Below, in pieces: positions 1-8,372 of a DNA stretch of 64,000 bases. The position numbers and the translations under genes are program-made. Position 1 is the first letter of the stretch. Each line of letters opens with the position of its first letter. The notes beneath the pieces were generated by a model. It saw only the letters and a list, made by a program, of their open reading frames with translations. It made no database searches and was not told the origin of the DNA. Source of the stretch: Ruminococcus flavefaciens ND2009 (GTDB lineage: Bacteria > Bacillota > Clostridia > Oscillospirales > Ruminococcaceae); assembly GCF_000621785.1 (NCBI RefSeq), contig NZ_JHXI01000011.1, positions 101,572-165,571 on the forward strand, read 5' to 3'.

Positions 1-1277
1 TTTGCTATAAAGAAGCCGCTGCCGAAATCAGGCGGCATAAGTGTAGCCATAGTGCCGAAGCTCCTGCCCATCAGCTCGGGCAGCTCCACAGCCTCCACCT
101 CGGGATGCTCGCGGAGAAGTCTCTCGCAGACCTCCTCATTCTCGGCTCTCCTCACCGTACAGGTTGAGTAGACCAGAGTGCCGCCTGTTTCGAGATAGTT
201 CAGCGCATTACACACTATTTTATATTGTATGTCGGGGAGCCCCGCAAAATCCGAGATGTCCTTGTATTTTATCTCGGGCTTGCTGCCGATGACTCCCAGT
301 CCCGAGCACGGGACATCACAGAGTATCTTTGAGAACTCAGGCAGCCCGGGGTTGAACTTAGCAGCGTCCCCTGCCGCTGCCCTTATATTGGTGAGGCCAA
401 GTCTCTCAGCGCCTCTGCGGATAAGCTCCGCCCTCTTTTCGTGGAGGTCGAAGGCGTATATCTCGCCCCTGCCGCCCATGAGCTCAGCCATAGTGAAGGT
501 CTTGCCGCCGGGAGCGGCGCATATATCCAGCACCCTGTCCTCCTCCGTGGGAGCAAGGCTCAGACAGCACAGCTGTGAGGCAAGTCCCTGAACGTGGAAC
601 CAGCCCTTGCGGAAAGCTTCCGTAGAAGCCGCGTCGCCGCTGCCGATACTGTAGCAGCAGTCCATGACCTTTTCCGCCCCCATGCCCTCAAGGGCACCGA
701 GCAATTCTTCCTCTGTACATCTAATCGAATTCATGCGGATATATGTGACATTTTTTTCCAGAGAAGCCGCCAGGAATTTTTCCGCAGCCTCGCTGCCGTA
801 ATCCGAGCTGAGGCTCCTTACCAGAGCCCCGGGAGCGGAGTACATAACGGACAGTGCTTTTTCCCTGTCTTTGGGCAGCTTTATCTCCCTTCCGCCGCGA
901 ATGAAGTTTCGCAGCACCGCATTGACCATGCCCGAAGCGCTGGTCTTGCGGAATTTCTTTGCAAGTGCCACGCTCTCGCTGACCGCCGCATTATCGGGAA
1001 CGCTGTCCATATACATAATCTGATAGATACCGCAGCGCAGTATGTTCAGAATGATACTGTCGAGCTTGTTTATCGGACGCGAACTGAGACCGCCGATGAT
1101 GTGATCCAGGGTCAGCTTCCGCTCAATGACTCCGTAGTAGATGGCGGAGCACAGCTTCTTCTCCCTGCCGTCAAGGTCGGAGTTCCTCAGACCGCTGTCC
1201 AGCTGTAGATTTGAATAGCTGCCGCTGCCGAAGGTCTTATCCAGCAGCTTAACAGCCAGGTATCTTGCATCGCCCAT
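1..1277 (-). CDS. rsmB: 16S rRNA (cytosine-967-C5) methyltransferase RsmB, 3' end outside window
   Basis: Translating the minus strand from the ATG at 1275-1277 gives at least 425 residues with no stop before base 1, so the C-terminus lies outside the window. The N-terminal part is a NusB-like RNA-binding domain. The C-terminal part is a Rossmann methyltransferase with a SAM-binding DICAAPGGKT motif, the DVPCSGLG motif (about residue 321) and the STCT motif (about residue 369). The last two carry the paired cysteines of RNA m5C methyltransferases. The start overlaps the stop of the upstream peptidase gene as TAATG, so the two are translationally coupled. It modifies C967 of 16S rRNA. It sits after fmt, as in many Firmicutes. 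Confidence 0.95.
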   Translation of the reverse strand, partial: MGDARYLAVKLLDKTFGSGSYSNLQLDSGLRNSDLDGREKKLCSAIYYGVIERKLTLDHIIGGLSSRPINKLDSIILNILRCGIYQIMYMDSVPDNAAVSESVALAKKFRKTSASGMVNAVLRNFIRGGREIKLPKDREKALSVMYSAPGALVRSLSSDYGSEAAEKFLAASLEKNVTYIRMNSIRCTEEELLGALEGMGAEKVMDCCYSIGSGDAASTEAFRKGWFHVQGLASQLCCLSLAPTEEDRVLDICAAPGGKTFTMAELMGGRGEIYAFDLHEKRAELIRRGAERLGLTNIRAAAGDAAKFNPGLPEFSKILCDVPCSGLGVIGSKPEIKYKDISDFAGLPDIQYKIVCNALNYLETGGTLVYSTCTVRRAENEEVCERLLREHPEVEAVELPELMGRSFGTMATLMPPDFGSGFFIA

Positions 1278-2038
1278 TATCTTCTTCTGACTGCCATAAT
1301 GAGCCTGAGGAGCTGGATCATTGACGACACAAGGCTTGTAACATAAGTGAGAGCAGCCGCTGTCAGCACCTTCTTTGCAAGGGGCACCTCGCGGAGCTCA
1401 AGGATATTGTCCTGCTCAAGGGTCTTGAGTGCTCTGCTGCTGGCGTTGAACTCGCAGGGCAGAGTAACTATCTGGAATACCACCACAGCCATAAACAGCG
1501 CGATGGAAAGGTATATCAGAGAAGTACCTATAGTAAGGCTGCTGAGCAGTATACCGATCACAAGCACGATATACCACAGCCTTGAACAGAAGTTGGTTAT
1601 GGGAACCAGCTTTGACCTCCAGATAATAGGTCCGTAGTTCTCAGCGTGCTGGCAGGCATGACCGCATTCATGTGCGGCAACGCCGATGGCAGCAACGGAG
1701 CGCTCTCCGTAGACTGCGTCCGAAAGCCTTACTACATTTGCAGTGGGATCGTAGTGATCCGTGAGTCTTCCTTTTATATGCTCTACCTTAATGTGGTAGA
1801 GACCGTTTGAATCAAGTATGAGCCTTGCCACCTGATCGGCGGTAAGACCTCTTGAATTGCCCACCCTGCTGTACTTGCTGAAGGTGGAGCTTACGTGTAT
1901 CTGTGCAAGCAGGGGAAGTATCATCATAGCCAGCATGAGCAGGATATCCAGCAGATATTCTCTGCCCGTTGAGCGTGTACCGTAGCCGTAATAGCCGTAA
2001 TATCTTGCGGCAGCTGTTGCCATACTGATCATATACAT
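1277..2038 (-). CDS. Membrane neutral zinc metallopeptidase (Zn_peptidase_2 / YugP family)
   Basis: The product is 253 residues, the usual family length. It has an N-terminal membrane segment (about residues 28-47), a zinc-binding HECGH motif at residues 123-127 inside AAHECGHACQHA, and two further hydrophobic segments (about 155-195). A good Shine-Dalgarno (AAGGAGGAAG) precedes the ATG. The gene lies between fmt and rsmB and overlaps rsmB by one base, a common clostridial arrangement. The family is annotated as a metallopeptidase from its HExxH signature. The substrate is unknown and nothing here identifies it. Confidence 0.88.
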   Translation of the reverse strand: MYMISMATAAARYYGYYGYGTRSTGREYLLDILLMLAMMILPLLAQIHVSSTFSKYSRVGNSRGLTADQVARLILDSNGLYHIKVEHIKGRLTDHYDPTANVVRLSDAVYGERSVAAIGVAAHECGHACQHAENYGPIIWRSKLVPITNFCSRLWYIVLVIGILLSSLTIGTSLIYLSIALFMAVVVFQIVTLPCEFNASSRALKTLEQDNILELREVPLAKKVLTAAALTYVTSLVSSMIQLLRLIMAVRRR

Positions 2039-2050
2039 AGAACTTCCTCC

Positions 2051-2980
2051 TTATCCGAGGATCTCCCCCTCAGTGAGCTTCCTGCCCCTGAGGAAATCCT
2101 CTGTCTTCATACGTTTCTTGCCCTCGGGCTGCACCTCGGTGAAGATGACTGCCCTTCCGTCGCCGCATTTTACCGCAAAGCGCTTCGTATCCACCACAGA
2201 GCCGTTCTCTGCGCTGTCGAAGCTGCCATCAGCGATAATTGAAGCGAAAACCTTCAGGCGCTTGCCCTCCAGCATAGTAAAGCCTGTAACGCCGCGGATG
2301 GTGTTGTGTACCTCCGCCGCTGTCTTTGAGAAGTCCAGAGCGCTCATCTCCTTGCGTATCATGGGAGAATAGCAGCTCAGACTGTCGTCCTGCACCTCGG
2401 GAGAAAGGCTTCCCTTTTCCAGTGCATCTATGGTCTCTGCAAGGACCTCTCCGCCCATTGCGGAAAGTCTTGCATAGAGCTCCTCAAAGGTCTCGTTCTC
2501 GCCTATGGGAGTTGCTCTCTTTATGAGCATATCGCCCGTATCAAGTCCCTCGCTCATCTGCATCGAAGTGACGCCTGTCTCCTTCTCGCCGTTGAGGAGC
2601 ACCCAGTTTATAGGAGCCGCTCCCCTGTACTTGGGCAGGAGCGATGCGTGGATATTGATACAGCCGTATTCCGGCAGCTCCAGTATCTCCTTAGGGAGTA
2701 TCTGACCGTATGCCGTTACGACTATGAGGTCGGGAGCTATCTCCCTCAGCACCCTCATGGACTCCTCTGCGTCCTCGCCCTTTCTCAGTGACAGGGGCTG
2801 GTACACAGGTATATCGTATTCCAGAGCCGCAGCCTTGACGGGAGTAGGTATGAGCTTATAGCCGCGTCCCTTGGGCTTGTCGGGCTGGGTGAACACCGCC
2901 GCCAGCTCATGTCCGCTCTCAGCGAGAGTGCGCAGACAGGGAACGGCGAAATCGGGAGTTCCCATAAATACTATCTTCAT
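2051..2980 (-). CDS. fmt: Methionyl-tRNA formyltransferase
   Basis: This 309-residue protein transfers a formyl group from 10-formyl-tetrahydrofolate to Met-tRNA(fMet) for translation initiation. The formyltransferase domain shows FMGTPDFAVP at the N-terminus and HASLLPKYRGAAP. The catalytic triad is visible as Asn109, His111 and Asp147. The C-terminal tRNA-binding domain follows. Its start overlaps the stop of def by one base (TAATG), so formylation and deformylation enzymes are coupled, as is usual in bacteria. Confidence 0.97.
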   Translation of the reverse strand: MKIVFMGTPDFAVPCLRTLAESGHELAAVFTQPDKPKGRGYKLIPTPVKAAALEYDIPVYQPLSLRKGEDAEESMRVLREIAPDLIVVTAYGQILPKEILELPEYGCINIHASLLPKYRGAAPINWVLLNGEKETGVTSMQMSEGLDTGDMLIKRATPIGENETFEELYARLSAMGGEVLAETIDALEKGSLSPEVQDDSLSCYSPMIRKEMSALDFSKTAAEVHNTIRGVTGFTMLEGKRLKVFASIIADGSFDSAENGSVVDTKRFAVKCGDGRAVIFTEVQPEGKKRMKTEDFLRGRKLTEGEILG

Positions 2981-3447
2981 TACTTGCTCTCCTCGGGAAC
3001 AAAGAATTCCTCCACTATCTCAGTGAAGATGTGACCGTCAAGGTGGTCGTTCTCATGGCAGGTGCACTGTGCGCCCAGCTCGGTGAAATCGCGCTCGAAC
3101 CAGTTGCCGTTCCTGTCCTGAGCCTTCAGGTGGCACTTTGCAGGCCTTGTAACATATCCCCACACATTGGGGCAGGAAAGGCAGCCCTCCTGAACGCGCT
3201 GCTCTCCCTCCTTCTGACTTACCTCGGGGTTGATAGCCTCAATGATGTCGTTCTCATCAAGGTGCATGATGAATATCCTGCGGCAGATGCCTATCTGGGG
3301 AGCGGCAAGACCCACGCCCTCAGCCTTGTTGAGAGTCTCGTGCATATCGTCCAGGAGCTGAGCCAGCTTCTCGTCAAACTTATCCACAGGCTTGCAGACC
3401 TTGTGGAGTATCTCGTCTTTATCGGTTAAAATTCTTCTAAGTGCCAT
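2980..3447 (-). CDS. def: Peptide deformylase
   Basis: This 155-residue metalloenzyme removes the formyl group from nascent proteins. All three family motifs are present: GVGLAAPQIG (44-53), EGCLS (87-91, metal-ligand Cys) and HENDH (131-135, two metal-ligand His and the catalytic Glu). Length and motif spacing are those of the compact deformylases. It lies between priA and fmt, the standard Firmicutes order. Confidence 0.97.
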   Translation of the reverse strand: MALRRILTDKDEILHKVCKPVDKFDEKLAQLLDDMHETLNKAEGVGLAAPQIGICRRIFIMHLDENDIIEAINPEVSQKEGEQRVQEGCLSCPNVWGYVTRPAKCHLKAQDRNGNWFERDFTELGAQCTCHENDHLDGHIFTEIVEEFFVPEESK

Positions 3448-3468
3448 TCGATCATATCCTTTTGCATT

Positions 3469-5919
3469 TCAGACGCCCACATCGCCGTTCATATCGGCGT
3501 AGAGGGACGTATTTCTCATTTCCTTCAGTTTTGCCGACTCTGTGAGGATACCGCTTATAAATCCTCTCATCTCGGCGGTGTTCTTGCATTTCATTATAAT
3601 GCGGTAGCGGTACTTCCCGTTTATCCTGCCGTAGGAGCAGCGGACGGGACCCAGCACTCTCACGGGAGTTTTGGGCTGTATCTCCCTGAGTCTGCCGTTC
3701 ATGAGCCTCAGCACAGCCTCCGCGCCCAGTCTGACGGTGATGTCCTCATTTCCCGAAAAGCAGAAAATGCACATATCGCAGAGGGGCGGGAATATCATAG
3801 CGCGGCGTATAGCTATCTCCTCGCTGTAGAAGCCCTTGTAGTCCTGAGCCGCCGCCAGGTTCATGATATAATGCTCGGGGATAAAGGTCTGGAGTATCGC
3901 CCTTCCCCGGCTGCCGCCGCGTCCGCCTCGTCCCACCACCTGAGTGATAAGGGAGAAGGTGCGCTCATAGCTGCGGAAGTCGCCTGCATACAGCGCCTTG
4001 TCCACAGACAGCACACCCACCAGAGTGACATTGGGGAAATCGAGTCCCTTGCCTATCATCTGGGTGCCTATCATTATATCGTACTTTCCCTCGCGGAAGT
4101 CGGTGAAGTTCTTCTCGTAGGAATACCGTGAAAAGGTAGTATCCGCGTCCATGCGGAGCACTCTTGCCTTGGGAAAGAACACTGAGAGCTCCTCCTCCAG
4201 CTTCTGAGTGCCGAAGCCCATATTTTTCAGGCGCTCCGAGCCGCAGGACGGACAAACCGTCACGGGGTCACTGACGTAGCCGCAGTAGTGGCACATCAGC
4301 TTGTTGTTTTTCTTGTGGTAGGTCAGCGGCACCGAGCAATTGGGGCAGTACACGGGCTGATAGCAGTCACAGCAGCTTATGATGGTGTGATAGCCGCGCC
4401 TGTTGAGCAGCAGTATGGACTGCTCGCCCTTTTGCAGGTTGGCGTTTATCTCCTCAGCCAGTCTGCGGCTGAATTCCGTTCGGTTGCCCTCTCCGCGCTC
4501 AAGGTTCATATCTACTATGCTCACCTCGGGCAGGGGCGCATTGCGGTACCTTTCCTTCATCTCAAGGAGCCTGTATGCTCCCCTTTCGGCGAGGTAATAG
4601 CTCTCGATGGAAGGAGTTGCCGAAGCCAGAAGCAGTGACGCACCGTGGAAGGCACAGCGCTGCTTGGCGATGTCATGTGTGGTATATCTGGGTGAGCTGT
4701 CCGACTTGTAGGAGCGCTCGCCCTCCTCATCAATAATGATGAGTCCTATATTGTCAAGGGGCGCGAAAACGGCGCTTCTCGTACCGATGACGATGTCCGC
4801 GTCGCCCCGTTTAATCCTCTTGTATTCGTCAAGTCTCTGTCCCAGTGACAGACCGCTGTGTATGACAGCGACTCTCTCTCCGAACATTGACCTGAAGCGT
4901 TTCAGTATCTGCGGCGTAAGCCCTATCTCGGGGATAAGGAGCATAGCCTGTCTGCCGCTTTTCACGGTATCATCTATGAGCTTTTCAAAGACCGAGGTCT
5001 TGCCGCTTCCCGTGACGCCGTGTAGCAGGAACACCGCAGGCTTTCCCGTGGTCATCTGCCCGAATACTGCGTCCCTCGCCCTCTGCTGCTCGGCAGAGAG
5101 GACAATATCCTCGGGACGTCTCACCTCGTCGGAGAAGTCCTCCACCCTTCTCAGCACCTCCGCCTCGTACTCCTCGGCGGCGCCGTTTGCGCAGAGTCTT
5201 TTCACCACAGCCTCGGTGACGCCGCACATATATGCAGCCTCCCTGACCGCAGCCGCTCCGAACTCCGATAGGAAGTCCGCAACAGTTTTCTGCTTGGGTG
5301 TGAGGTCAAAGTCCTCGGGTGTGCTCATATACTTATCCGTAAGGCGTACCATTCTCACTGCCGCGTCGCCCACAGCCTGCCTGAACACGTTATCCGAGTC
5401 AAGGGCGCCTGCGTCGCAGAGCTCGTCGGTGAGCCGCCTTCCGTTGTCGATGATGTGCTTCTCCACAGCCTCATTGAGAGCCTTGCTGCCCTCGGTGCAG
5501 GACAGCACCTGAAGGAACTCAGCCGCCTGAGGGCTGAGGGAAGAAATGTCCGTGAAATTCTTAACAAGCCTGAACGTCTCCTTGGCGCTGACGCTCATGG
5601 CAGGCGGAAGCATGGCTTTTACCGCATCAAAGTAAGTGCAGAAGGTCTGCTCGCGGAGATAGAAGGCAAGTCCCAGAAGCTCCTCCGAGACCACGGGAGC
5701 CTCGTCCACCAGCGAAACCAGGGACTTGAGCCCCTTTGTATCGCCCTGTGAGAGCTTCATGACAACACCTATCCTGCGTTTGTTCCCTCTGCCGAAGGGT
5801 ACCAGCACCCGACAGCCGCAGGCGATAGCCGCCGCAAGCCTGTCGGGGACTGCATAGCTGAACAGCATATCGAATGAATAGGCTGTTCCGCTGACTGCGG
5901 TCTCCGCAATAAGGGACAT
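3469..5919 (-). CDS. priA: Primosomal protein N' (replication restart helicase PriA)
   Basis: This 816-residue superfamily 2 helicase reloads the replisome at stalled forks. Visible are the Walker A motif GVTGSGKTS, a Walker B region, the eight-cysteine zinc-binding insert (CCDCYQPVYCPNC through CHYCG and CPSCG), and the late helicase motifs GTQMIGKGLDFP and QVVGRGGRGG. Walker B reads DEEG where PriA usually has DEEH, which is unusual. The start overlaps rpoZ by one base (TAATG). A coaBC gene is often found between rpoZ and priA in Firmicutes but is absent here. Confidence 0.95.
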   Translation of the reverse strand: MSLIAETAVSGTAYSFDMLFSYAVPDRLAAAIACGCRVLVPFGRGNKRRIGVVMKLSQGDTKGLKSLVSLVDEAPVVSEELLGLAFYLREQTFCTYFDAVKAMLPPAMSVSAKETFRLVKNFTDISSLSPQAAEFLQVLSCTEGSKALNEAVEKHIIDNGRRLTDELCDAGALDSDNVFRQAVGDAAVRMVRLTDKYMSTPEDFDLTPKQKTVADFLSEFGAAAVREAAYMCGVTEAVVKRLCANGAAEEYEAEVLRRVEDFSDEVRRPEDIVLSAEQQRARDAVFGQMTTGKPAVFLLHGVTGSGKTSVFEKLIDDTVKSGRQAMLLIPEIGLTPQILKRFRSMFGERVAVIHSGLSLGQRLDEYKRIKRGDADIVIGTRSAVFAPLDNIGLIIIDEEGERSYKSDSSPRYTTHDIAKQRCAFHGASLLLASATPSIESYYLAERGAYRLLEMKERYRNAPLPEVSIVDMNLERGEGNRTEFSRRLAEEINANLQKGEQSILLLNRRGYHTIISCCDCYQPVYCPNCSVPLTYHKKNNKLMCHYCGYVSDPVTVCPSCGSERLKNMGFGTQKLEEELSVFFPKARVLRMDADTTFSRYSYEKNFTDFREGKYDIMIGTQMIGKGLDFPNVTLVGVLSVDKALYAGDFRSYERTFSLITQVVGRGGRGGSRGRAILQTFIPEHYIMNLAAAQDYKGFYSEEIAIRRAMIFPPLCDMCIFCFSGNEDITVRLGAEAVLRLMNGRLREIQPKTPVRVLGPVRCSYGRINGKYRYRIIMKCKNTAEMRGFISGILTESAKLKEMRNTSLYADMNGDVGV

Positions 5920-6128
5920 TACTCGTTAGTCTGGGGAGCAGTGCTCACTATCTTGCACTTGCCGCTTGCAAGCTCCTCCACAGCGGTCTTGACGGGCTTC
6001 TCCTCGATAGTCTCATTGTTCTCGTAAAGCTCCTCAGTGATCTGTCTTGCGCGCTTCGCAACAGCGATAACGAGCGAATAGCAGCTCTCGTTCTTTGTGA
6101 TGATCTGGTTTACTGCTGGTCTAAGCAT
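5919..6128 (-). CDS. rpoZ: DNA-directed RNA polymerase omega subunit
   Basis: This is a 69-residue small subunit that helps assemble the RNA polymerase core. It has the typical N-terminal [10 protein letters not shown] followed by SCYSLVIAVAKRARQI, where the conserved ARQI helix contacts beta-prime. It overlaps the end of gmk by 8 bases, and its Shine-Dalgarno (GAGGTG) lies inside gmk. It overlaps priA by one base. The gmk-rpoZ-priA order is the standard context. Confidence 0.93.
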   Translation of the reverse strand: MLRPAVNQIITKNESCYSLVIAVAKRARQITEELYENNETIEEKPVKTAVEELASGKCKIVSTAPQTNE

Positions 6129-6726
6129 TCTTTAACACCTCTTCTATAATATCGCCCGAAAATTCAGCCCTGAGCTTTTCCGCACGCATAACTGCGAAGA
6201 AATCGCTCACGGCGTCCTCAAGGGCGTCGTTGACAATAACGTAATCGTATTTGGGAGCCTGTTCTATCTCCCATGCAGCCTGTGAAACGCGCTTCTCGAT
6301 GACCTCATCGGTCTCTGTGCCGCGCTTTTTCAGTCTGCGTCTAAGCTCTGCAACAGAAGGGGGCAGAACGAAGATGAAAATAGCGTCGGGACGCTTCTCG
6401 CGGACCTTCATAGCACCCTTTGTCTCTATCTCAAGGACCACATTGAGTCCCTGCTCAAGGCGGTCATCAACCTCACTCATGAGAGTGCCGTAGAGATTAT
6501 CGCAGTACTCTGCGTACTCAATGAACTTGCCCTCTGCGATCCTCTGCTCAAAGTCCTCCCTTGTGAGGAAGTGGTAGTTCACACCGTCCACTTCGCCCTC
6601 GCGGGGAGCTCTTGTAGTAGCAGAAACTGACAGTGCAAAGCTCTTGTCCTTGAACACCTCTGCCAGTATAGTGCCCTTTCCGCAGCCCGAGGGAGCGGAT
6701 AATACAATAAGTCTGCCCTTATTCAT
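6121..6726 (-). CDS. gmk: Guanylate kinase
   Basis: This 201-residue enzyme phosphorylates GMP to GDP. The P-loop [11 protein letters not shown] is at the N-terminus. The GMP-binding region has [15 protein letters not shown], and the guanylate kinase signature continues through FIEYAEY. It overlaps remA upstream by 8 bases and rpoZ downstream by 8 bases, so it is in the middle of a coupled operon. Confidence 0.97.
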   Translation of the reverse strand: MNKGRLIVLSAPSGCGKGTILAEVFKDKSFALSVSATTRAPREGEVDGVNYHFLTREDFEQRIAEGKFIEYAEYCDNLYGTLMSEVDDRLEQGLNVVLEIETKGAMKVREKRPDAIFIFVLPPSVAELRRRLKKRGTETDEVIEKRVSQAAWEIEQAPKYDYVIVNDALEDAVSDFFAVMRAEKLRAEFSGDIIEEVLKNA

Positions 6727-6976
6727 CGTCGTCGGAACCTCCTGAACCGTTTATCCTTGCTGCAAGAGTCTCGGTGATAAGTGAGGACAGGATTATATGA
6801 CCGCTGTCCATTATCATGACGGCTCTTGTCTTTCTTCCATAGGTAGCGTCCACAGCTCTGCCGTCGTCGCGCGCCTCCTGAACAAGGCGCTTTATGGGCG
6901 CTGATTCGGGGCTTACCACGGCGACTATCCTCTCTGAGGACACCATGTTTCCATAACCTATATTTATAAGCTTCAT
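6719..6976 (-). CDS. remA: RemA-like regulatory protein (DUF370)
   Basis: This is an 85-residue protein with the conserved start [12 protein letters not shown], the [10 protein letters not shown] and DATYGRKTR stretches, and the IMDSGH motif typical of DUF370. In Bacillus subtilis RemA is a DNA-binding activator of extracellular matrix and osmoprotection genes. Its role in Ruminococcus is not known. The yicC-remA-gmk order is strongly conserved in Firmicutes and supports the call. The last residues (GSGGSDDDE) form a short acidic tail. Confidence 0.9.
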   Translation of the reverse strand: MKLINIGYGNMVSSERIVAVVSPESAPIKRLVQEARDDGRAVDATYGRKTRAVMIMDSGHIILSSLITETLAARINGSGGSDDDE

Positions 6977-6981
6977 AGCGC

Positions 6982-7896
6982 TTACTCTATATTCTGGATC
7001 TGCTCGCGGATCTTCTCGATCTCTGCCTTCATATCAACAACTACCTTTGTGATATTCAGATCCTGAGCCTTTGAACCGATGGTATTGACCTCGCGGTTCA
7101 TTTCCTGAACGATGAAGTCCAGCTTTCTTCCCACAGCCTCGTCGCCTGAGATCATAGCCTCAAGCTGAGCGATATGGCTCCTGAGACGGACAGTCTCCTC
7201 GTCAACAGCGATTTTCTCGGCGAAAACAGCAGCCTCGGTGAGGACTCTCTGGTCGTCTATATCCTTGCCCTCAAGTACCTCGCTGAGCTTCTTGTAGAGC
7301 CTGTTTCTGTAGTTTTCCACGGTAAGGGGAGAAAGCTCCTCCACCTTGCCCACCATAGCGAGGATACCCTCAGCCTTTTCGGTGATGTCATTTTTCAGGC
7401 GCTCGCCCTCCACCTGACGCATTTCAACGAAGCGCTGAATAGCCTCGGAAGCTACCTTTGAGACGTCCTCCCAGACCTGCTCCTCATCATCGGGTGTTTT
7501 CTGTATATTGAAGATGTCGGGAAGCTTCATAAGCTTTGAAAGGGTGATGTCGTCCTCCACGCCGAGCTCATCTGCGATGCTTCTCAGGGCGTTGACGTAG
7601 CCCTCTGCTGCGCCCTTGTTTATAGCGATCTCAGTATCCCTGCCCTCGATATTGTTGATGGTGACGGATACTTCAACCTTTCCCCTTGAGATACCGTTCT
7701 TCAGCAGAGCCTTCAGCTTTTCGTCGATATAGCTGTAGGTCCTGGGGACTCTTGAGGAATACTCGTAATATCTATGATTGACGGAACGGATCTCCACGAG
7801 GATATCGCGTCCGTTAAGTATCTGCTGCGCTCTTCCGTAGCCTGTCATACTTCTAAGCACCTTATCGCCCGCTTTCTGAATGATATTTTTACGCAT
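6982..7896 (-). CDS. YicC family protein (endoribonuclease-like)
   Basis: The protein has the family start SMTGYGRA, the internal REVNSV-like stretch EVRSVNHRY, and the C-terminal [15 protein letters not shown] motif. The longest reading from 7896 is 304 residues, but the true start is probably later. A TTGCAT-N17-TATAAT promoter at 7914-7942 puts transcription start only about 10 bases before that ATG, and no Shine-Dalgarno precedes it. GTG at 7860 or ATG at 7848 would give the usual family N-terminus. The homologue in E. coli has been linked to RNA decay. It is the first gene of the operon running to rsmB. Confidence 0.9.
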   Translation of the reverse strand: MRKNIIQKAGDKVLRSMTGYGRAQQILNGRDILVEIRSVNHRYYEYSSRVPRTYSYIDEKLKALLKNGISRGKVEVSVTINNIEGRDTEIAINKGAAEGYVNALRSIADELGVEDDITLSKLMKLPDIFNIQKTPDDEEQVWEDVSKVASEAIQRFVEMRQVEGERLKNDITEKAEGILAMVGKVEELSPLTVENYRNRLYKKLSEVLEGKDIDDQRVLTEAAVFAEKIAVDEETVRLRSHIAQLEAMISGDEAVGRKLDFIVQEMNREVNTIGSKAQDLNITKVVVDMKAEIEKIREQIQNIE

Positions 7897-7913
7897 AACT
7901 ATGCTATTATATT

Positions 7914-7942
7914 ATTATAACATCATTCCGCCTAAAATGCAA
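7914..7942 (-). promoter_or_regulatory. Sigma-A promoter of the yicC-rsmB operon
   Basis: On the minus strand TTGCAT (7937-7942) is followed after exactly 17 bases by TATAAT (7914-7919). Transcription should start near 7907. The rest of the 7897-8372 gap holds the GH5 promoter on the other strand, and I see no convincing gene in it. Confidence 0.75.
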
Positions 7943-8239
7943 GCTTTTTTCGGAAAATAATGGGGACTTCTCCCCTATTGGCTGAACCAGTTCAGGCGTC
8001 TTTCTTCACTTAAATCACAGCTTAATCCTCGTCTTTTTAAGCAGGTCCTCTCCTTTGCCGCGGTACTGTCTCATTTCCGCCTGTTTTATGGCAGATTCGG
8101 CAGTTTTCTTTATCAACTCGCTGTAAATTAACAGCTTTTCATTTAATCTGATGTACCGGCACTTCCCACAAGTCAAACTTGCCTGTATTGTAGAATTTCC
8201 CGAATTATTTGCAGTTTGTCCCATTTGCTATTACAACTA

Positions 8240-8268
8240 TTGACTTTTTGCGCTGCCTATTGTATCAT
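8240..8268 (+). promoter_or_regulatory. Promoter of the GH5/GH5 dockerin gene
   Basis: TTGACT (8240-8245), 17 bases, TATCAT (8263-8268). This predicts a leader of about 97 bases before the ATG at 8373, which has a strong GGGAGG ribosome-binding site. Confidence 0.65.
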
Positions 8269-8372
8269 TTAAGTAGCAGTAAAGCTTTATGCCGAAAAAC
8301 TGCAAGGGATATTTGATTTGGAGACTTCCTGCACTGGGTCCCCAACAACTAACTAAGAACGGGAGGAAAACT

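Noticed and set aside
8015..8224. Minus-strand open frame of 69 codons between yicC and the GH5 gene
   Set aside because: No ribosome-binding site, no recognisable domain, and it lies beside the GH5 promoter. It could be real but I cannot support it.
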